Assembly: GCF_037975245.1 (NCBI RefSeq)
Contig: NC_092564.1
Location: 11,259,984 to 11,323,983 of the forward strand
Source: Apostichopus japonicus
Lineage: Eukaryota; Echinodermata; Holothuroidea; Aspidochirotida; Stichopodidae
DNA length: 64,000 nucleotides
Direction of reading: 5' to 3'
Shown here in pieces: positions 11,345 to 23,200 of the stretch (positions are counted from its first letter, which is position 1; each line of letters opens with the position of its first letter). A model generated the notes under the pieces. It was given only the letters and a program-made list of their open reading frames with translations. It made no database searches and was not told the DNA's origin. The position numbers and the translations under genes are program-made.

Positions 11345-11775
11345 TTATTATTCGACACTCTCATATAATTTTGGGCGTGCTCATATTATATTTTGACATA
11401 CTTATATGTGTTTGGACATGCGCGTATTATTTTGGACATGCTCATATAGTTTTGACATGTCTATATAAATTTGGACATGCTCATATAAGTTTGGACATGC
11501 TTATATTTTTTTGGATATTTTGCAACATATGGCGTAACTTAAAACGCCAAAATGTTCAATACAAAATTGAATTAGGCAGTTACATTTGTCCCTCTTGTAT
11601 TATTTTCGACATTCTTTTATTATGTTGGACATGCTCATATAGTCTTTCGACACTCTCATATTATTTTGGACATGCTCTTATTATTTTTGGACATACTCAT
11701 ATTAGTTTCGACATGTTTATATAAATTTGGACATGCTTATATTATTTTGGACATGCTTATATTGTTTTGGACATT
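11345..11775 (-). repeat. 20-bp tandem array, right arm (inverted)
   Basis: Reverse-complement version of the left array, with unit type ttggacatgcttatattatt. It is more degenerate than the left one and split by the same spacer at about 11517-11600. The 117-residue open frame over it is a repeat artefact. Confidence 0.85.
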
Positions 11776-11883
11776 TTTGAAACGTATGGCATGCCGTAGT
11801 TTATAAGCTTTCGAGAATTACTTCAGATCCACCCACTCCCGATCCACCCACTCCCGATTGGCTTCAGGAATACCAACTTCGGG

Positions 11884-12050
11884 ATCGCTTCTCGGCCATT
11901 GGGATGGCTAAGATTATGTAAAGTATATACCTTCCCTTTCTAAGAGAATCATGATACACACGTGTCGATGATCTCGAAGTCTCGATGCAAGAGGATTTCA
12001 CTTTCTTGGCGACTTTTCTTAAAATATACAAACTTGGTGACATAAGAATA
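11884..12050 (+). repeat. U2 snRNA-like repeat, copy 2 (with U2 5' end)
   Basis: It begins ATCGCTTCTCGGCC, identical to the near-invariant 5' end of U2 snRNA, then after a short insertion GGCTAAGAT and atgtaaagtatatacc, corresponding to the U2 branch-site region. The rest departs from U2 (no usable Sm site seen) but matches the copy at 9187. Mutations in the branch-site pairing segment make it a pseudogene or retroposon, not a working snRNA. Confidence 0.65.
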
Positions 12051-13450
12051 TGACACTAAATGTCATATTCAATACGATCATGAAGGTCAGATGACTGAAC
12101 CTATCATGACACATTGTAGTACGGAGTCTGTTCTTAATGAAAATAGACGTTGAGATTTATGAATTTAGATATTAGGCCAATCATGTTTGCCTGCCGACGT
12201 TGCTCTTACAATGGCAGAAAAACAACCACTTAGCTGTTTCTATCATTCAAAGATAGATACAATTACAATTGAATATGGCTTGCGTATATGTGGATGACGT
12301 AAAACGCGCGCAATATGATTTTGAATCATGATACGTGTCATCCTACATTTCCTTATACTTATTTCATGAAATATGTGGAGGCCCCTTGTTGTGGAGGCCC
12401 ATGGGCAACTGCCCACGCTGCTTCCAAGATAAGATAATGGGGTAAAATACCCTACTGATTATTCAGTCATTAACTGCAGGCAAATTACAGACAGTATCGA
12501 CAGAAATTTAAATATTTATCGACAATCGTTCTTAGGCGATACTTCTGTTTCCCCGGCGAGAGGCCCTTAAAAAGAAAGAAAAACTTTCATCACATATTAG
12601 AATGTACCCTGACAGAAAGTAAGAACAAGTTGTGCTATAATTAAATTTAAATATATTCCTTTTTAAAAGGTTTTCATGCAACATTACGCTCTCTTGAGCA
12701 AACTTTAAGTCTTAGACACTGACCATTCACACCTGACTGCGAGCATGGAATGACTAATGAGGCGATACTGATGTCACCTGGATGTGTTTGCCTTGCATAA
12801 TGAATATATGCACCCTTTTAAACATTTTTTTTTCTTCAAAATGCAAGCCAAGTTAGGTAATTTGTGCGAGATGTGACTTTGATTTGCGAGCGCAAAACAC
12901 ATTAAATCCACCTTAGACATCCCAACAAAATGGACTCTCCGTGGATTCTGTATTTGAAAGAAATCGTCACCTTGTAACGATTTTTTTAAACGTTTAAATA
13001 ACTGCCACTAACAAAAATAAGGGCACTTTTCATTGCGAAAATGGTAAGAGAGCACTTTCCTAAAAAGATATTGGCACTCCAAATGTATGAAAATGGGCGT
13101 TTTGTTGCTTTTTAAAAACTGGGTGGTATGTTCCCCCTCCCACTCCTCCTTCCCTTCGTATCCCTCCTCCGGCTCTGGGTTAAGACTATATTTCCAATGA
13201 TTAATTATGTATTTACTCTTGATCTTTGCATATTTCTTCTTCTTTTCATCATAACTCGATGGTAGGGATAAATTAAAGAATGTGCTTGTTAACTGTCTCA
13301 TCACTCTATTGTATTTCTCTGTTTGCTCTATGGAGATGATGACCTCAGCATTTTGCCCTCCTCGGAGGACGAGAGGGAGGGCAGGGTCCTCTGAGAGAAT
13401 GACCTCCTCATCAACCCGATCTGTGACCAATCGTGCCTATAGTCGTGCCT
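12051..13450. other. Intergenic, nothing recognised
   Basis: AT-rich sequence without a supported gene. A 140-residue open frame on the - strand (13008-13430) shows no recognisable domain and looks like chance. Confidence 0.5.
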
Positions 13451-13566
13451 TTAAGAAAATCCGTCCTAGGTACCCTACTTTTTTCGTAAAAAAAAATGAG
13501 CCATTGGTCGGGTAGGGTACCCCAGTGTTTACGGAAAAAGTTGGGTTACTAGGGCGGATTTTCTTA
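13451..13566. repeat. Palindromic miniature element
   Basis: Two arms, ttaagaaaatccgtcctagg and its approximate reverse complement ending in ggcggattttcttagg, enclose a short centre with further inverted pairing (cgtaaaaa / tttacgg). At about 116 bp this is a typical hairpin-type MITE; the target duplication is not clear. Confidence 0.5.
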
Positions 13567-13724
13567 GGCCAGATCTGCGTAGTGGAATCCCTGGCTGGTC
13601 AAAGTCAAACTAAGACTAGGTTAGTTGATGAATCGAAATTTTGTGCAATTATGGAACAACATGGTCAATGAACTGGTTGATGTCATACAAACTTACTGGA
13701 AACATTGCAACACAATCCTTAACC

Positions 13725-14766
13725 CAGGGGCGGACTGGGTCTTAAAACCGGCCAGGGCATTTTTCACCGAGACCGGCCCACTGGCATTATTCATTGATAT
13801 GTTACCTACTATAGTGTTTGCCGTCCTAGCTGGGGCAGGGGTCTAAGGGGTTGTCCCCTCCCCCACTGAGATTTTATTGAAATTGAGGAATGCCTAGATG
13901 CAAAATGGTGCTATATTTCTAAATTTTGTAGGTTACAATAATCTTTCAAAAAGACCCAAAAATAATTTGCAACACTTGATTAAACTGAGTAAAGTTAAAA
14001 AAGGTAAACAAAAATAGACAAAAATATATGTTTTAGACTGGATTTTATTTAGTTTTTCAAGCATTTTGTGACAACATGCTTGAAAAGAAAAGAAGAAATA
14101 AAAACCTAAATAAAATCCACTAAGACATATATGTTCAATAACACGAGCACATTTCATGTCTACGAGAGTAAGAGCCTATGCAGTTTGTGCTTCTGGCATC
14201 CACACCATCAATGATAATTTTAGTGTCAAATTTGGCCAAGATCCCTATTTTCCACAGACATCAACATGAACGCCTCAAGATGTTCGTCGACGACTAACAT
14301 TTCGTCTAATTTTGATAACCAAACACCCTATTGTATGTGGGTTATTTTTATTCATACATAATCTCTCAGGAATTAGCTACTGAGTGATATCCAAATAGTC
14401 TAATAATATTTTACCTTTTTTACTTCGCTTTCTGGTGGACCAGGTGCAGATTAATATAATCTGTATTCTCTACCAATGCTATGTATATGTCAGAATGCAT
14501 TGGCCACCGTACTTGTATATCTTGTAGTAAAAATATTAGCACGGACGGGTTGCCAATAGCACGTTCTTTTGTTACGAACTAACAGACTAACTAACATGGT
14601 GATTTCATGAGCTGATTCCCACAGTTAAAAATATATTTCTACACAGCCCGTCTGTATTCTATAAACTTTTGTGAAAATGGGCTGTAATTTTACCAGGCTC
14701 CCCAGCCCATCGGCCCACCGGCCCACCGGGCATCGCCCAAATGCCTGTGTGGCCAATCCGCCACTG
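13725..14766. mobile_element. hAT-type non-autonomous element
   Basis: The left end CAGGGGCGGACTGGGT and the right end, CAGTGGCGGATTGGCC on the other strand, are imperfect inverted repeats. Flanks CCTTAACC (13717-13724) and CCATAACC (14767-14774) are an 8-bp duplication with one later change. The subterminal ggcccaccggcccaccgg tract is typical of such elements. There is no transposase frame, so it is a relic. Confidence 0.75.
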
Positions 14767-14774
14767 CCATAACC

Positions 14775-16011
14775 CCTTCCCAATAAATATAATTACGTAC
14801 TCCTTGTGTCTGGGATACTTTTAGCCGAGTTGGCGCCCCATATATCCGAAACATCGAAAAAATGCTGAAGAAATGATTTGATTGGTTCTGATTAGTCAGG
14901 GTTAATATTGCCGTTACACGTCCATCAGACTATGCATCTTGTTTTGACCTAACGTTAAAAGTTAGATGCGCATGTGTATGTGCATTTTGTTGGTGTCATC
15001 TATGAGTGGTTAGGGACGAAGCACAGATCGCGGAACCCCTCTCAATGAAATAAGTTCACGGAAAACATTTGAAAATTGGAAGTAAGCCATATTTTCCCTT
15101 TCTTTTCGAATTTACTCGCTTTATTGGTCACCAAATGGGCCATTTTTTATTTTCGTTTAGAGTCGTATAGTAAATATATGATCACTGTTTTCTGTTCAGG
15201 ATTGTTTACAAGACCTGTCTAAAGACAAAGTAGCCTACTTAGGCTACCTAACCTGTTAATACGCCTAGGCCCTGGCCTAATGTTAGGACTATATTTGTGG
15301 TAAGTTCTAGGGCCTTCATATGTAATTATTGGCTAGGGACAGGCGACAGTTACAGTACAAGTACTCAGTGCCAATTGCATCTTTCGCTGTGGGTCGCTGC
15401 AGATTTAACATAGCCTAGAAAAATATTGCCAAAACAGTACTGGGACTATTATTAATTATGAAGCAGGCTGAGCAGAATGCATTGAGAATTCACTTGGGTC
15501 ATCATCATCATGGGCTGAAATACTACTCTTCGTTTTAATGCAACTACAACAAATACACAAGAAAGATCAAGAAAACATGCAATAGGGATTAATAACATTA
15601 CACGTTTCCTTAGTTCCGTAGCAGTAGACAGAGATAGTATGCCATGTTGAAAGCTACATGTTCTGGGTCCAGATACAGTTGGCATAAATGCAAGTATTAC
15701 ATGTTAACTTGTTTTCCATATCAGGTAAACTTGCAAAACTTGAGAGAAATGTTAGCACATCCTATATGCAGTGAAAATGGCCATTTTATCTCATATCAAG
15801 TGCTGTACTGCTTTGAATTGAGGATGTGTCGTGATTGGTTCTTAAATCTTAATCAAAACTTGTGATGAATACTGTGGATAGAACACTGTGGAGTTATTTA
15901 AGCCCAGGCATTCCTGAGACTCATTGGCCCAAACATAAATAACGTCAAATTTATTTTATCATATTTGTTTATAATTTGTATTCACTATTTTCCCTTTAAT
16001 TTTGATCTTAG
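14775..16011. other. FMC1 upstream region
   Basis: No coding exon seen. A strong pyrimidine-rich acceptor ends at 16011, eight bases before the FMC1 ATG, so a non-coding first exon probably lies in this stretch; I cannot place it. Confidence 0.4.
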
Positions 16012-16019
16012 GTCAGGCA

Positions 16020-16103
16020 ATGATGGCAAGTCCAGTAGCAGGAAGAGAAGCATTGCTTGTCCTTAGAAGTCTCATCAAAGAATTGAGATATGTCAAACCA
16101 GGG
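16020..16103 (+). CDS. FMC1: FMC1 coding exon 1
   Basis: Starts at tandem ATGs, codes 28 residues ending YVKPG, donor ggg|gtaaat. The exon itself probably begins at 16012 after the acceptor cttag. Confidence 0.85.
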
Positions 16104-17542
16104 GTAAATATTATATAAATGATGAATCTTAATGCACACAAGTGTTTAAGTTTATAGGTGCCCCCCCCCCCACCACATCCGCTGGTCCTACTGTATTCCC
16201 AGTGGCATTGGTAGCAAGTGTGAGCCCTGTTGCCAATTTTTGTTGCAAATTTATGATACTGTTTATGATATGGTAAAACCTCTTCTTCCTGTCAGTGATC
16301 CCATCAACTTCATGATTCTTTCAAACTGTTGCAGAGCTCTCCACGGAATCTTATGGCATACCAACACATCATGGAACAGTACAGAAGTAATCAGGTCACC
16401 TCTGAGAAAGTCTGCAGAGCACGAGAAGAGCTGCTTCATAAAGCCAGGTCATATCTCAGCCTACTGCAAGGAATCCGAGAACATGAGGTACAGCGCTAGG
16501 AATGATGTTTCTTTGTCGTGTCAAAAATTTAGTTTGATTAGTGTAAACTGCTATTGGATGATTGAAAATTTTGTTATATATATTTGACAAGCTGCATTTT
16601 GCATCAAATTCGGTATCTGAAATCTGAAATATTAGAATTAAAATTAGACTGGCAGTAATTATATTAAAAGACAGCAGTCTAGATATTGACACCAATTTAG
16701 AGCGTCACTTTAGGCACTAAATTAAATAATACTGATGTTTTAGAAAGTTAAAAAGCACTGCTCTCAGTCCAAGCTGCATTTCTAATATATGTTCTAGAAG
16801 TTACCCTTTATACAGTCCTCTTATGCCATACAAAGCTGAATGGCAAAACGTCAAGAGTTTATGACCTCAAATATCATGTTTACAATGCTTTACAAAGTCA
16901 AAGACAAATGGTGTTGAATGTCACCCAAGGGTGTTCTGTTGTTTATATAAATTGTTACAAATATGTACTGGTCAAGTTATTAGAATTTTAAAAATAATGG
17001 TTTGACATTAACATTTAGACCAATACTGAGGGGCTGACATCATCATTATCAATTGAACCTTAAAAGAGCATTCCAGAGATTTGGCATATATTGAAGGAGT
17101 ATAACTTGAAAAACCCACACAGCTAACTACTTGCATACTTACTTTCCATTTTGCAAGTGTACAATTCTGTCTATAAGTCATCCCTTAAGGTTAATGAGCA
17201 GCAGGACACTTTTCATAACAGTATCAAACTATTTTCCAATTTTGTTACTTTTGTTTTATATAGCCATTGAAGTGACACATGTCTAGTCAACCACATCCTT
17301 ATGGGTTCTTAATACCCACAACATGATCCAAATCAGCAGGCCAACATGTCGCTTTTAGAAATGTCATAGTCAATTACAAGTACTAGTATGTATGTCATTA
17401 TGCTGCCTTATTATTCTGTATTATTCTATATTATTCTGTATTTCAGGCTCTGAACCAAGAATACAAAGGCAGAGAGAGAACATTGGAGGAGAGTGCAAAC
17501 TTAGTCGGTCTTCGTCTTCCAAAATCTCCCGAAAAGGACTGA
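16020..17542 (+). CDS. FMC1: FMC1-like mitochondrial ATP synthase (complex V) assembly factor
   Basis: Small mitochondrial matrix protein needed for assembly of the F1 sector of ATP synthase, in yeast by supporting the chaperone Atp12 (family knowledge). Exons 16020-16103, 16335-16487 and 17447-17542 are all phase 0 and join into 110 residues, close to the roughly 113 of vertebrate FMC1. Recognisable parts are RSLIKELRYV at the N-terminus (the LYR-like helix), QVTSEKVCRAREELLHKA and LSLLQGIREHEALNQEY in the middle, and EESANLVGLRLP near the C-terminus. Two adjacent ATGs start the frame (16020 and 16023). A splice acceptor just upstream suggests a 5' untranslated exon. The gene converges on PHF14, with more than 2.6 kb between the coding ends. 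Confidence 0.9.
16335..16487 (+). CDS. FMC1: FMC1 coding exon 2
   Basis: Acceptor ctgttgcag at 16326-16334, donor gag|gtacag at 16488. It codes 51 residues including VTSEKVCRA, the best-conserved part of the family. Confidence 0.9.
17447..17542 (+). CDS. FMC1: FMC1 coding exon 3
   Basis: Acceptor tatttcag at 17439-17446. It codes ALNQEYKGRERTLEES, then NLVGLRLP, and stops at TGA 17540-17542. Confidence 0.9.
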   Translation, partial: ALNQEYKGRERTLEESANLVGLRLPKSPEKD

Positions 17543-20175
17543 TTATCTCCATCTTGTATTTAATCGAGATTGAGGCCCTTCCAAGAGTCGGGTGATTCGC
17601 AAGGAGAGATCCAATCTGTGACGAGGTTCATGCACTGTTAATGCTGCAATGCTTCATTTCTGGAGAAGTAGTGGATGTTGAACCATTAATTTAATTAATT
17701 TACCTCCTAGTGGTCAAAGTTATGGATTGGTTATTCTATTACTGTTTTGGAAGATGAGAGGGAGGGAGGGGGGGGGAAGGGGCTCTTAGGAGTTTGTTGC
17801 ATGGGGGGAAAGGAAGGTTGTGAAAAATTAACATTGGTAGACAGTAGAGATGGAAATTTGAAGTGGCCTGAATGAACATTACCTAGGAATAACCTCAAAC
17901 TCCTTTCAGTATGGAGCAGTACTTATTCTATAACTTTTGATGGGAAACTTTACTGAAGAGTTTTTTGGTTGTTGTTTTAATTTTAAAACTTGAATGTTTA
18001 GTAAAGTCTATGATAGGATCGAAAACTTAACTTATGAGAAAATATCTGAAATTTCAAGTTTGGCTTGTTTCATCTCTGATCTCCCACCTCTTCTAGAGTG
18101 CAATTAAAAATTTCTTTCTTAAACAACTTTAATTTAAGTTACCTAATTTTTGTCTGTTTTTGCAAAAATAATGACCAATCAAATATCTTAATTCTACATT
18201 GAATGAAAAATTAGATTCTAAACCTTTGGATCAGATATCATTGTGATATTATACTTCTGTGCAATCATTAAAATAAACATCAAGACGTGTAAAGCAATTT
18301 TAGATCTATGAAACCAGAGATTCAAAACTGGCTCTGAATTGTTTGGTCATTCAAGTTTTGACCATAATATTGCTGATGTCAAATGATCAGCCATGTTCTT
18401 ACACTAATGTATGTTTATTCATATCTATATTCATATGTCTATTCATATCAAGCCTCTGTTGACAAAATATGGGTTTTGCTTCACAAAGGTGATTCTTCAA
18501 AAGTATGTTTTTGGAATTCACTTGTTTACATGATCATTTTTCCTCCACATACAAGACAGGGTTATTGTACTTAAAGGTAGTCTGTATAGGCCCCAAATTA
18601 TAGCATGCTGTATTTGCTAGAAGTTTTCAAAAAGTACTTTTCCTGAGGGTCTTTGTTCTAAGACATTCTAAATGAACACACAAGATGACTGAATATCCCA
18701 GTGAGGTACATTTTGTCCAAGTTTTAAGAATTTTGACCACATTTGAATATCTGGCATATTTTGGGCCAATACAGCATACCTTCAATTATGTGGATCAACC
18801 TACGAAGTATGAATTTCAGGTTTACAAGCAAAAGTTTAATAGAGACAAACACACACACACCCTGATGCATAGAAACATCCCATGTGACTGTGTACAATTC
18901 TTTTGCAGTTGCAAGGACTCAGTAAGGAGAAAACAAAGATTATACATGTATTTTTCTTTTCTTGTTGTAAAAAAAATGTAAACTTGGCAGTAAAGAGTGA
19001 TTAAGTATCATAGCTCACTTGATTAACAAATGCCATAGACAAATTCTAACACAAAAACAAGCTAAATGATGCCTGACCTAGTTCAATTTGACCTCATGAC
19101 CTGCCATTTGATATGAAGAACTACAACTGGTCATTGCCACTAGTTCATAGGTCATTACAATGAAACTGTTTAAATATGACAAAAAACAATTGGCTGCATG
19201 ATGCAACCACATCCTGAGAGCATGTTCCTGGCAAAGAAATGAACCACTAAAAGCTTGGAGCAATTTGAGGCTTTCTGGTGTGAAATCTATCAAGCTCCTT
19301 TTCCAAAATGGAAGATTTACATTGAAAAGGAAGACATAATTTAGGTATTAAAAAGTCATTATGAGTTGGAAATGATTTTGTGTTCAAGTTTTTAACTTAT
19401 TGACATTCTACTGACCAATTGCTGTTTATGGTGGTTCAAAAATATCCATTTAAAAAGTAGCACAAACTGTTGTGGCCCCAAGCTGTCCATAACCACTGCA
19501 TAACCAATGATAACGGTAATGTAATGAGATAATAAAACCTTTATACATTCTTGCCAATTTATGACAGTAAATGTCATAAGCCACATCGTCACAGCATAGA
19601 AGATACAGAAGCTCCTGCTGGACCATGATGATGTCCACACACTGAACCAAATGTATGAATCAAATCCTGAAAGAAAGTTACAGTATCATGAAATCTTCAT
19701 AAATTGACTGCTATTCAAACTTGCCATAGACGACAAGGTAAAGGACAAAACTACAACAAACAAAAATGATGAAAAAAACAAACAAATATGGCTGCTACAA
19801 GTCATTCTTGTCTTTAAAAACAAGCTGCAGGTCTTTACCTGAGATTAGTTACTGAGCTTTGAACGGAAATATTCTAAACAATCATTTAAGTTGGGGTACA
19901 TACTATCTAGTTGGATAATTTGACATAGCTACCTGCAGCAAACTTGTCACTGGAGCTTTTTGCAAAATAAGTTGAACGATAGATGCTCCCGTCTCTTTGA
20001 TGACTAAGAGGTATACTTCTTTGTGATTCAAACCAGATTTGAAATGCTCCTTGCAAGGAAGGAAATGTTTACACAAAGTAAAATATGGATGGCCTATAAC
20101 ATAAACAAAAAGTTCAGTAAATATTCTTCGTTGGCCAATGATGTGGTTGTTCACTTATGAATTTCAACAACATAA
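17543..20175. other. Convergent FMC1 / PHF14 3' region
   Basis: Probably the 3' untranslated regions of both genes and a short intergenic stretch. It includes a G-rich tract at 17760-17820. Short open frames on both strands show no domain. Confidence 0.4.
18272..18277 (+). terminator. Possible FMC1 polyadenylation signal
   Basis: An AATAAA hexamer about 730 bases after the FMC1 stop. Chance occurrence is possible in AT-rich DNA. Confidence 0.3.
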
Positions 20176-20241
20176 TTAATTGTCTTGGCTCTGCATAATT
20201 GTCTTCTTCCTGCTCACACTCTCCAATGACAAGTTCTGCTC
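20176..20241 (-). CDS. PHF14: Candidate PHF14 terminal exon
   Basis: In phase with exon 19 it reads [20 protein letters not shown] and one more Asn before TAA (20178-20176). The polar, Lys/Gln-rich character fits the C-terminal tail of the family. The acceptor (caacacaag) has a poor pyrimidine tract, so this may be a chance frame. Confidence 0.25.
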   Translation of the reverse strand, partial: EQNLSLESVSRKKTIMQSQDN

Positions 20242-23200
20242 CTTGTGTTGGTAGTACAATGTCCATGTGGCTTTATAATATAGTCAATTACCATGACTAC
20301 CAACCAACCGTACAACTGATACACTTCTCATAGGAGGAGAACTGTAGTCTGGGTTTTGTGATAAACCTCGATGTATGTAAATCTGCCTAAGTCTCTGTTA
20401 TACAACTTGGATTCATAGTAGAGGCTTGTAACGTCACAATCTGTTTGAAGTAGTAGTAGTGTCATTACTATGTACACCTTTGTATCCTCCCAACAGTTCA
20501 GGATGGTGGGGGGGGGGGTTGTTAACACAGTCATATAGGAGCCACTCTGGTCTATAACGTGGCCTCATCCTTTGATCATTGTTGAGGATCTACTTCTTCT
20601 TGCCCCTTCTCTGTTTAAGACTTGTCCAGTGTTTCTCTCTGATTTTTGCTCTTATGGTTGTTACCCGTTCCATGTTTAGTCATCATCTTCCTCCTATGAA
20701 AACAGAACAAGTAGTGTGTGGTGAAACCATATTCCCTCAGTCAATCTTTCCTTGCAGTACACATTTGGGTTCTACTACGAAATATAATTTCAGATTTCAA
20801 TTTGGAAAAAAATCTCCATTGCATGGGCACATGGAAAGAAATGTTGAAGCGGTAAGCAGTGTTGACAAGAAAATTAGATATAGCAAACTCTTAAAATATG
20901 CTGTTTTTAGCTGCTACAATCTGTTTGGAACATTTGTACAAAATACACATGAATGGACTTAAAAATGTATTTGAAATTAAGTAAAACATGGAAATTACAC
21001 AATCAGGTTACACTTAATGGATGCAGTGTGAACCTGCAGCACTCAGACATGTAACAAGGCATGAAAATCAAGACTATATAAGCGTGATGGAATTTTACAC
21101 TTCTTCTTTTTAATTTTTACACTGAATTAATTTAATGTTGTACTGATCTGGCAGAATCTTTCACTATGACAGCAGGTACCTGCAGGGAGAGTTTATAATG
21201 ATTGAGACTTTAAGTTCATTATAAGCTGGAGTGATACAGCACTAAAATAAACAAAGAGATGACCAAAGACTGAAACTTACCCCAGAGGACATGCATTCTG
21301 GACAGTACCACCCATAACCTCTGACCTTTGGGTTTTTCTTGTAAGGAGGATCAAGACATCCAAAGTGGTAGCACTTCTCACACTCATCACAGCTAGAATA
21401 AAAAAGTGAAAGATAATGATGATAACATTGGTTAGTTGGTTTATCAAAAGCAAAAACTAATATTATTCCAACTAAATCAACTTAACCTGCAATTCTTCAT
21501 CCACATTCTATTTTTGTTGACCACTGGTGACCTCAAATTACCTTTAACCTTCACCAATTTTTGCAAATCCTACAAAGAACTCACTAAATTGCTCCTCTAC
21601 ATACCATGTATGAACAGACAACAACAAGCAGAACCACTACAACGTTCGGGATCACCTTTGGTTCAAATAGACACCAAAACATTACCGCATATCAAGTGCA
21701 CCTGTTTTAAATTTTCTACTAGGCTGCATAATTTACCTGAATTGAAGCCATCATATCACCATACCTGACTAAAGTCTTCAAAGTCCCGCTAGTGTTACAG
21801 ATGTTACACAGCTTATCGGTGGGCTCTTCTTCTTTGACTGATGTTCTCGTCGTCCGTAGGTAGGATTCTTCCTTCTTTATGAGGACAGATGGAGACGTCT
21901 TTGATATCTGTGACAAAGGAGAACAAACAACTCAAACTTTCTACCGGCAAACAAAAATACTAACAAGGTTGCTCAACTGAAGTATCGCTTTTAAGGCTAC
22001 TCAGTTAACAGGACAAATGTCAAAGGTGAACAGTGATATTGCTCCCTTTACTCTAATAAGAATACAATAAGCCTTTAGAATTGTCATAATGACAGAAGTG
22101 AAGTTCATTACAGTCTAATAGACTTCCTTTTTGAGGGAGGGGGTGGGAGGAGGCAGGTGGAATAACAGACTTTAATTTACAAGATGCAGATGCCCTTTCT
22201 CTTGTGACAGTCACTTGGTGACTTCAAAAGTCATGTGGGCATGTCATGACTGTCACCTTGACTGATAAAATACAATAGTTAAAACACAATATTTAAAACA
22301 CAATATTTAAAACACAATAGTTAAAGCACAATACCTAAAACACAATAGTTAACATGAAAATAGACATGTGTTAAGTTGCGAAGCGATTGGTGGGCAATAT
22401 TTCATCGCTAAAATGTGCTAGTTATGAGTGGTGAAAACTATATGTTAGTTTGAATATGAATATTACTTTCTAAAAACCTACTTATGATACTTTTCAGTGT
22501 CTGATTTTGAACTCATCAATATTACCTTAATTGTTTCTGGATCTTTCATCTCTGTCTCTCCTTTCTTTGATCTTGTTCTCTTCTTTTTTCGACCCTTTCC
22601 CTTCAAGAGGGTAAAATCAAACAGAACAAAAAATATCACAATCGATTTATTGAATACTTAATTGATATCATTAATTGATTATCAGGAATCACCTGTCCAA
22701 ACTGATCCCAAAGAACCTACTCTATCCACTTCAATCTCTCTTTAGTGAATATCCCTGTGAGTGTTCTGTTTAAAAATTTTGCTTAAATTTAAGTCACTAC
22801 AGATATAGAAATTTGTTATTGTTCAATTCCATTTTACTTCTTTACTTATGACGATGGGGTTGTGCAGGGTAATGGGGATGCCAGTTGAAAGTACAACAGA
22901 ACATGGGGAATCTGAGTATTTTGATTTAATATCCTTCAATTCAATGAAGGTTCCATAAATAGTTGCTAAACTCAGTACTGGTTTTACTCTTGTCCATGTA
23001 ACATACCACATTGGCATTGATATGAGTTTTCAGACATTTAATTACATAAAGGAGAGTCTATCAGTCAAAGAGATCTACAAAAGATGTAATATAAATCCAA
23101 AATAAAATGATCAAAACATCTAAACTAAACAGGAAGGAGAGAATATGAATAAACTTCTTTTTACAGTCTAAAGTAAATATGTTTGCGTGTCTAAAGTAGT

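Larger units (their letters stand above)
9916..11798. mobile_element. Foldback-like element with tandem-repeat inverted arms
   Basis: The outer ends are inverted: tacggaatgcc on the left and ggcatgccgta on the right. They are flanked by the direct repeat GTTTAT (9910-9915 and 11799-11804). Both arms are built from a 20-bp unit of the type TGTCCAAAAAAATATAAGCA: forward at about 9945-10360, reverse-complemented at about 11345-11775. Each arm is interrupted by a spacer reading gtaactgct..ttcaacttt..tgaacattttggc. The centre (10500-11270) is unrelated AT-rich DNA without a transposase frame. This is the architecture of foldback-type DNA transposons; the family is unknown to me. Confidence 0.75.

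Noticed and set aside
11884-11945. Functional U2 snRNA gene
   Set aside because: The 5' end is right but there is an insertion before GGCTAAGAT, the branch-site segment is mutated and no Sm site or downstream stems follow.
20579-20962. 127-codon + strand frame with a good donor (gaagcg|gtaagc)
   Set aside because: No domain, no acceptor partner seen, and it lies in the 3' region of a gene on the other strand.
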